This document shows positions 62,301-64,000 of a stretch of DNA of 64,000 nt, one piece after another. How positions within the stretch are numbered: the stretch's first letter is position 1; each line of letters opens with the position of its first letter. The notes under the pieces are model-generated. The model worked only from the letters and a program-made list of their open reading frames with translations, did not search any database and was not told the origin of the DNA. Source of the stretch: Streptomyces sp. A1277 (GTDB taxonomy: Bacteria > Actinomycetota > Actinomycetes > Streptomycetales > Streptomycetaceae); NCBI RefSeq assembly GCF_004795015.1, contig NZ_SSBI01000033.1, forward strand, positions 1 through 64,000, read 5' to 3'. Both the position numbers and the translations under genes were made by a program.

Positions 62301-64000
62301 CCTTTCCGCCTGGGGTGGTCGGGTGTCGGTTGCTGCGGTGAATGGTCCTTCGCAGGTGGTGGTCTCGGGTGAGGTCGCTGCCGTGGAGGAGGCTGTGGCC
62401 CGGTGCGTGGAGTTGGGGTTGCGGGCTCGCCGTATCGCGGTGGATTACGCCTCGCACTCGCCGGCCATGGACGTACTGCACGACGAGCTGGCCACGAGCT
62501 TGGCGGGTATCACTCCGCGTGCGGGCACGATTCCGCTTCTGTCGACGGTGACGGGTGAGTTCATCGACGGCTCCGGGATGGACGCCGACTACTGGGTGAC
62601 CAACCTTCGCTCCCAGGTTCGTTTCGCGGAGGCGATCGAGAAGCTGGCGGCCGAGGGTTACGGCGTGTTCGTGGAGGTCTCCTCGCACCCGGTGCTGTCG
62701 GCGGCGGTCCAGGAGATCGCGGACGAGGCTGTGGTCACCGGTTCGCTGCGACGCGACGACGGCGGCCTGGACCGGTTCCTGGCAGGGGTCGCCGAGCTGT
62801 GGGTCCACGGCGTGGACGTCGACTGGACGACCGCCTTCCCCGAGCCCCGTCCCGCCCTCGTCGATCTGCCCACGTACGCCTTCCAGCGCAAGCACTACTG
62901 GCCGGAGTTCGACACCGAGGCCCCTGTGGTCGCGGAGGGCGGCACGGCGGCGGACCGGGAGTTCTGGGCGGCCGTCGAGCGCGCGGACGCGGAGGCGTTG
63001 GCCGGCACGCTGGACGCGGAGGCATCGGTCATCGGTCCGCTGCTGCCCGCGCTCGCCGACTGGCGGCGCAAGCAGCGTGAGCAGGACACCACCGACTCCT
63101 GGCGCTACCGGGTCAACTGGACCCCGTTCGCCCCGGCGGACGGGGAGCGGCTCACCGGCGCATGGCTGGTGGTGACCTCGGCCGGTGCCGACGACACGGA
63201 CGGTCCCGCGCCGAGCTGGGCGGACTCCATCGCCGACGAGCTGACCGCCCGGGGTGCGACCGTACGGCCCCTGCGGCTGGACGAGACGGCGCAGGACCGG
63301 GCGGCCCTCACCGCCCTGCTCACCGAAACCGTCGAAACGGCCGACGAGCCCACCGAGTTCGCCGGAGTCGTGTCCCTGCTGGCCTGGGACGAGCGCGACA
63401 CCGACGGGCTCCCCGGGCTGCCCCGGGGCCTCGCGCTGACCGCCGTACTGCTCCAGGCGCTCGGGGACGCGGGCATCGCCGCACCGCTCTGGTCGCTGAC
63501 CTCCGGAGCGGTCTCGGCCGCCCGCTGGGACACGGTGACCCGGCCCGGTCAGGCGGCGGTGTGGGGGCTCGGGCGCGTCGCCGCACTGGAGCACCCGGAC
63601 CGCTGGGGCGGGCTGGTCGACGTACCGGAGGAGGCCGACGCGCGGTCCGCGCGGCGGCTGCTGAACGCGATGGCCGCGGCCGACGAGGACCAGGTCGCCC
63701 TGCGCGCCTCGGGCCTGTTCGGACGGCGGCTCGTGCGCGCCCCGCACGCGACGGACGCGGACACGGCGTGGACGCCTTCGGGCACGGTCCTGATCACCGG
63801 CGGCACCGGCGCCCTGGGCGCCCGCATGGCCCGCTGGGCGGCGGAGAACGGCGCCGCGCACCTGGTGCTGACCAGCCGCCGCGGCGCCGAGGCGCCCGGC
63901 GCGCCGGAACTCGCCCGGGAACTGGAAGCACTCGGCGCCAGGGTCACCCTCGCGGCCTGCGACATGGCCGACCGCGAGCAGGTCACCGCGCTGCTCGGCG
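47353..64000 (+). CDS. Type I modular polyketide synthase 3 (modules 6-9, 3' end beyond window)
   Basis: At least 5549 residues, open to the window edge. Order: N-terminal docking coil (1-32, NEDKLRDYLKWTTADLHETR); module 6 KS Cys196, AT Ser638, KR Tyr1298, ACP Ser1458; module 7 KS Cys1685, AT Ser2115, KR Tyr2798, ACP Ser2969; module 8 KS Cys3195, AT Ser3634, DH His3931/Asp4093, ACP Ser4259 with no KR; module 9 KS Cys4493, AT Ser4931, KR from residue 5475, cut at the edge. All landmarks stay in one frame. The GTG start is chosen because the docking-helix sequence begins there, 56 bases after PKS 2. The ribosome site is GGAG at 47337-47340, inside a hairpin. It continues the chain from PKS 2. 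Confidence 0.96.
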   Translation, partial: MNEDKLRDYLKWTTADLHETRKRLREVEDAAREPIAIIAMNCRFPGGVRSSDDLWQLVVDGVDAMSPVPRDRGWDLNLPGVGPETQGGFLEGVGDFDAALFGISPREALAMDPQQRLLLEVVWESLERAGIAPMSTKGEKVGVFMGGSPSRYDILLGADEGVDGYIMTGSAGSVLSGRISYALGLEGPAVTVDTACSSSLVALHLAAQSLRAGECELALTGSAAIMSTPGAFVEFERQGGLAGDGRCKAFSDDADGTGWGEGVGVLVLERLSDARRNGHQVLAVVRGSAVNQDGASNGLTAPNGPSQQRVIRQALANARLSSADVDAVEAHGTGTKLGDPIEAQALLATYGQDRPADQPLWLGSVKSNIGHTQAAAGVAGVMKMVLAMRHGLLPKTLYAQTPSSHVDWSEGAVELLDRARYWAPGDRPRRAGVSAFGVSGTNAHVILEEAPAVEEAPVVEEAPDAEQEPVAPALALPVVPWLVSAKTAAGVAEQVRRLTSGVEGRDAADIGLSLATTRTALEHRAVVLGTDTEELRARLGEQPAPVEARGGRTGFVFSGQGGQRVGMGRELAEAFPVFAAALDEVCGHFDGLREVMFTDAEALQSTGWAQPALFAVEVALFRLVESWGVRPDYLVGHSVGELAAAHVAGVFPLADACRLVAARAGLMQALPAGGAMWAVRATPDEVTPLLVEGVSVAAVNAPCQVVVSGTREAVEAVASGFEGRQGRWLDVSHAFHSSLMDPMLAEFATAAGTLTYGTPDIPIVSTLTGELREELTASYWVDQVRGTVRFADAVARLKALGVTRLVELGPDASLVGAVGEASDDAVFAVSMLRRDRPEGPTAVTALTRFWAEGGSVDWAAFFAPTGAQIVDLPTYAFQHQRFWPGVQREPVVASAADAVFWDAVERGDDELFASEFGVDVGAPLRETLPAFSAWQRRRREREATDRLRYEVSWAPLQSAAVDVSGGGWLLVESAGVEDAWADALAEGLAERGGQATRLRLGSGDLERSALAARLSEFAGHACVVSFLGQDESGSGGVAASAVLVQALGDAGVVCPVWWVTSGAVSSGPGDAVSHPVRAGVWGLGRVVALEEPGRWGGLVDVPEEVSQGAVGRLVEVLAGGYGDEDEVAVRGGAVLGRRLAPASAWSGDAVWSPSGTVLVSGGTGVLGARVARWVVERGAERVVLISRRGLEAEGAPELRDGLRELGAEVDVVACDVAVRGEVEALFERFDVSAVVHTAGVLDDGVVDGLTPDRVAGVWNAKAAGAWNLHHASLGRELDAFVLFSSAAGVWGGAGQGAYAAANAALDGLVEFRRAQGLTGSSIGWGPWAEGGMADDATVLARMGRGGVRPLDPDTALNVLGSASGCVAVADVDWERFVPGMTALRANRLWDEVAPRSTTTTEPRTAAGELKERFAGLAPAARRAKFMESVRGLAATVLGFEEPTAIGVSTAFRDLGLDSLMAVELRNALTTASGLKLPSTLVFDFPSVEALTDELLSRLFGADEEPAAPGVVPVRQAVSDDPVVVVGMGCRLPGGADSPEGLWRLLAEGTDALGAFPADRGWEQIGLAGGDYAQVGGFLEGAADFDPGLFGISPREALAMDPQQRLLLEVVWESLEQSGVAPSSLRGLPVGVFAGTNGQDYPALLALAGESGDGYGGTGSSGSVLSGRVSYALGLEGPAVTIDTACSSSLVAMHLAAQALRSGECDLALAGGVTIMSTPGAFIEFERQGGLAGDGRCKAFSDDADGTGWGEGVGVLVLERLSDARRNGHQILAVVRGSAVNQDGASNGLTAPNGPSQQRVIRQALATAGLTAAEVDAVEAHGTGTKLGDPIEAQALLATYGQDRPADQPLWLGSIKSNIGHTQAAAGVAGVMKMILAMRHEILPQSLHVGTPSSHVDWSEGAVELLDRARDWAAGDRPRRAGVSAFGVSGTNAHVIIEEPPALTQSVAVSDVVLPVVPWLVSAKTAAGVAEQARRLATGVEGLDAIDVGLSLATTRAALEHRAVVLGADSEELRMRLSEQLVPVVARDGLTGFVFSGQGGQRLGMGRELAEAFPVFATALDEVCGHFDGLREVMFTDAESLKNTGWAQPALFAVEVALFRLVESWGVHPDYLVGHSVGELAAAHVAGALSLADACRLVAARAKLMQALPTGGAMWAVRATPDEVTPLLVDGVSVAAVNAPGQVVVSGTREAVEAVALDFEGRQARWLEVSHAFHSALMDPMLSEFSAAAAALSYDTPRIPIVSTLTAEPVTEFTASYWADQVRGTVRFADAVTQLKALGVTRFLELGPDASLVGAIGETDEDAFAVAALNRKQPEPTTAITTLARLWADGADVDWAAFYAPTGARTTSLPTYAFQHQRYWPRAQLRPAEPAGGGADAAFWEIVEGGDPEAFTRSLGLAPDADPGRVLEALSAWQRRRSEGAGVDRLGYRIDWTPTGPANSTAASGNWLIVEPDAAEAGAPWAGAVAEELAARGARVTRLRLDAGDLDRAALAARLAEFAGSAESAVRTRLVSFLGQDEREHPGRPGLTFGLTATTTLVQALADADVDALVWSVTSGAVSVGAGDELAHPARAAVWGLGRVVALEEPERWGGLVDVPERPAGSAVARLVEVLAGGADGEDQLAVRGGAVLGRRLVPASLSPESTDAGWTPSGTVLITGGTGALGGRLARWAVDRGARHLALVSRRGEEAPGAAELRAELEARGVTVTFAGCDLADRTSLASALDRIEAAGPAIRSVFHAAGLTEGVALGETDADSLAAMLGAKAAGAANLDALLGDRDLDAFVLYSSIAATWGSGGQSGYAAANAYLDALATRRRGQGRAATSVAWGPWDGGGMAAAEGAQDDLRRRGLPALSPDDAMAALESALSAGEPAVSVVDVDWDRFLPTFTLRRPSALFAAFDTARTADHGNGRATDDGNDTAARLREQLRDLDGRERRRHVLALVRGEAAAVLGHASAAAIEPEHAFRELGFDSLTAVEFRDRLRVATGLSLSATLVFDHPTSAVLADFLVDRLLGTEQRPEQVEAAHAVLDEPVAIVSMGCRFPGGATDPQSLWQLISGAADAITPFPTDRGWDLEALDAAGSAFTREGGFLSGAADFDAAFFGISPREALAMDPQQRLLLEVAWESLERAGIAPLSLKGDKVGVFVGAGSSGYLSQVNDVPDGVGGHLITGNSGSVLSGRISYALGLEGPAVTVDTACSSSLVALHLAVQALRSGECSLALAGGATVIAGPDAFIDFAHQGGLATDGRCKAFSDDADGTGWSEGVGLLLVERLSDAQRNGHQVLAVVRGTAVNQDGASNGLTAPNGPSQQRVIRQALANSGLTGADVDAVEAHGTGTSLGDPIEAQALLATYGQDRPADRPLWLGSVKSNIGHTQAAAGVAGIMKMVLALHHAELPRTLYADTPSSHVDWTAGAVELLAEARQWPRGERPRRAGVSAFGVSGTNAHVIVEEAPAREPEPEAASDTTLPVVPWAVSARSAEGLAAQAGRLADAVAGLDAADIGLSLLTTRSPLEHRAVVLGGDAGELRTRLDALAAGEPTPGQVSGISRDGLTGFVFSGQGGQRVGMGRELAEAFPVFATALDEVCEYFDGLREVMFTDAEALKNTGWAQPALFAVEVALFRLVESWGVRPDYLVGHSVGELAAAHVAGVFSLADACRLVAARAGLMQALPAGGAMWAVRATLDEVTPLLVEGVSVAAVNAPGQVVLSGAREAVEAVANRLPDRQGRRLEVSHAFHSVLMDPMLPEFALAASGLTYDSPRIPIVSTLTAEPVTEFTASYWVDQVRGTVRFADAVTHLKSLGVTRFLELGPDATLIGAVDETYDGDALAVAALNRKQPEPATAVTALARLWADGADVDWGAFYAPTGARTVALPTYAFQHRRYWLDGGSGVVDAGALGAEPLKHPLLSAAVELSDGDGHVFTGRISARTHPWIAEHQVAGEAVFPGTGYVELAVRAGDHLACDRIDELVLEAPLVLPERQAVQLQVVVDTADAAGSRSFRISSRTGGRPWTRHASGVLGTAPGRQHAGLTAWPPAGATAVAIDGHYPARAENGFGYGQIYQGLTAVWRRDAELFAEVVLGDEFRGEADRFGLHPAVLDAALQALSYDESAAGAARLPFVWSGVTLHASGASLLRVAIAPGAADGAYTVTVADTSGEPVLTADALTLRPYDGTPFSAPAQGPTATAAPEADADAPAPRPSARRKAAAAVSGGGQALRDRLAALPRQEQRDALLEIVRRRASIVLEQPPTQAMNAELPFRELGFTSLTAVQLREALGEETGLRLPATLVFDYPTPRALVDHLRDELLGGDEPVTAPALRTRASTDLDDPIAIIGMSCRYPGGIHTAQDLWRLVAEGTDAISGFPTDRGWDLDALYDPDPDNPGTCYVHEGGFLHDASRFDAAFFGISPREAVSMDPQQRLLLETSWEAMEHAGFDVHSLRGSSTGVFAGVTYQDYGGLLAVAKESSEGFLGTGNSPSVLSGRVSYSFGLEGPAVTIDTACSSSLVALHSACQALREGDCTMALAGGVTVMSTPISLIEFSRQRALAEDGRSKPFSEDADGASWGEGVGMLLLERLSDARRNGHRVLAVVRGTAVNQDGASNGLTAPNGPSQQRVIRQALANSGLTGADVDVVEAHGTGTSLGDPIEAQAVLATYGQDRAEHDPLWLGSIKSNIGHAQAAAGVAGVIKMVQAMRHGVMPKSLHLGTPSSHVDWSAGAVELLAEAREWPRGEQPRRAGVSAFGMSGTNAHVILEEAPAPEAAEPVQSDSSSVVPWLLSGRSADALRGQAAVLGALADADPVSVGWSLATTRARFEHRAVVLGAYGAGLGALAGGEPSAGVVSGVAGPVGRSVFVFPGQGAQWVSMGARLLDESPVFAGVVAECEAAMSGLVDWSVTDVLRGAVSLERVDVVQPASFVVMVGLAAVWRSFGVVPAAVVGHSQGEIAAAYVAGALSLEDALRVVCVRSGAIAGLASGAGTMASVGAGVVQVEEILSAWGGRVSVAAVNGPSQVVVSGEVAAVEEAVARCVELGLRARRIAVDYASHSPAMDVLHDELATSLAGITPRAGTIPLLSTVTGEFIDGSGMDADYWVTNLRSQVRFAEAIEKLAAEGYGVFVEVSSHPVLSAAVQEIADEAVVTGSLRRDDGGLDRFLAGVAELWVHGVDVDWTTAFPEPRPALVDLPTYAFQRKHYWPEFDTEAPVVAEGGTAADREFWAAVERADAEALAGTLDAEASVIGPLLPALADWRRKQREQDTTDSWRYRVNWTPFAPADGERLTGAWLVVTSAGADDTDGPAPSWADSIADELTARGATVRPLRLDETAQDRAALTALLTETVETADEPTEFAGVVSLLAWDERDTDGLPGLPRGLALTAVLLQALGDAGIAAPLWSLTSGAVSAARWDTVTRPGQAAVWGLGRVAALEHPDRWGGLVDVPEEADARSARRLLNAMAAADEDQVALRASGLFGRRLVRAPHATDADTAWTPSGTVLITGGTGALGARMARWAAENGAAHLVLTSRRGAEAPGAPELARELEALGARVTLAACDMADREQVTALLG
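47449..51855 (+). other. Module 6: KS-AT(malonyl)-KR-ACP
   Basis: The KS motif is TACSSS. The AT has GHSVG and HAFH (residue 733), so malonyl-CoA. The KR is B-type, with a clear LDD (TAGVLDDGVVDGL) and AYAAANAALDG. The ACP reads LGLDSL. From about 50,200 to 51,480 the KR half uses more GTG/GGT/TTG codons than its neighbours, suggesting a separately acquired or converted segment. Confidence 0.88.
51907..56395 (+). other. Module 7: KS-AT(malonyl)-KR-ACP
   Basis: The KS motif is TACSSS. The AT has GHSVG and HAFH (residue 2210), so malonyl-CoA. The KR lacks LDD (HAAGLTEGVAL) and has Trp in AATWGSGGQSGYAAAN, so A-type. The ACP reads LGFDSL. It leaves a hydroxyl at the beta carbon, which becomes the delta hydroxyl after module 8 extends the chain. 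Confidence 0.88.
56431..60265 (+). other. Module 8: KS-AT(malonyl)-DH-ACP, no ketoreductase
   Basis: The AT has GHSVG and HAFH (residue 3729), so malonyl-CoA. It is followed by a DH (59047-59850) with a normal HxxxGxxxxP (EHQVAGEAVFPG, His3931) and DAALQ (Asp4093). Only about 50 residues of Ala/Pro-rich linker separate the DH from the ACP. No KR Rossmann motif or KR structural half is present. The ACP reads LGFTSL instead of LGFDSL. On its own the module should leave a beta-keto group, so the DH has no obvious substrate made in this module. Confidence 0.88.
60316..64000 (+). other. Module 9: KS-AT(methylmalonyl)-KR..., truncated by window edge
   Basis: The KS motif is TACSSS. The AT has GHSQG and YASH (residue 5032), so methylmalonyl-CoA. 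The KR begins GTVLITGGTGALGARMARW at about 63,781, and the window ends before its active site, so type and activity are unknown. There is no DH between the AT and KR. 61321-63108 nearly duplicates module 3. Confidence 0.85.
61321..63108 (+). repeat. Long near-identical direct repeat, copy 2 (module 9)
   Basis: Partner of 34520-36310. Both copies share a distinctive codon style (GTG, GGT, TTG, GCT) that stops abruptly at the repeat ends, where normal GC-rich third positions resume. Confidence 0.85.

Noticed and set aside
58423..63861. Minus-strand open frame of about 1,800 codons
   Set aside because: Same antisense effect over PKS modules 8 and 9. There is no ribosome site and no recognisable protein.

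Overview
High-GC actinobacterial DNA, most likely Streptomyces. The indicators are near-uniform G/C at third codon positions, a futalosine-type menaquinone pathway, Streptomyces-style accessory proteins (DUF6069, DUF5988, XRE-cupin, tandem-YciI remnant) and a large modular type I polyketide synthase (PKS). The window is the left part of a biosynthetic cluster for a glycosylated, hydroxyl-rich polyketide, probably a macrolide, and the cluster runs off the right edge.

Region 1 (1-6.8 kb): the end of ahcY, then mqnB and two small genes leftward. Divergently, mqnE, a ferredoxin, mqnA, mqnC and rmlB run rightward with very short or overlapping junctions, ending in a perfect 16-bp hairpin. rmlB is a deoxysugar gene, so it appears to share an operon with menaquinone-precursor genes.

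Region 2 (6.9-11.9 kb): an accessory block of small regulators and gene debris. It holds a helix-turn-helix protein, a NUDIX gene with an apparent one-base deletion, a PIN/ribbon-helix-helix toxin-antitoxin pair, a B3/4-domain gene fused to an EamA-transporter remnant, an XRE-cupin regulator and a 5'-truncated YciI gene. Several perfect palindromes that look like operators lie here.

Region 3 (11.9-21.3 kb, leftward): the sugar and tailoring operon. In transcription order it is a collapsed ABC-exporter remnant, a DesI-like 4-aminotransferase, a 3,4-ketoisomerase, a DesV/QdtB-like 3-aminotransferase, glycosyltransferase A, rmlA, glycosyltransferases B and C, and a cytochrome P450. Most junctions are 4-bp stop/start overlaps.

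Region 4 (21.6-64 kb, rightward): an NDP-hexose 2,3-dehydratase, a DUF5988 protein and three giant PKS genes with nine modules in view. Module 1 is malonyl, DH, KR. Module 2 is methylmalonyl, KR. Module 3 is methylmalonyl, KR. Module 4 is malonyl, KR. Module 5 is methylmalonyl, KR. Modules 6 and 7 are malonyl, KR. Module 8 is malonyl with a DH but no KR. Module 9 is methylmalonyl, with the KR cut by the window edge. No loading module is visible, so the chain starts on a protein outside the window.

Working together: RmlA and RmlB make dTDP-4-keto-6-deoxyglucose. This can branch to a 3-amino-3,6-dideoxy sugar, a 4-amino-4,6-dideoxy sugar and a 2-deoxy sugar, which could match the three glycosyltransferases. 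The P450 probably oxidises the aglycone. Why a nearly complete early menaquinone pathway is wired to the cluster is the main open question.
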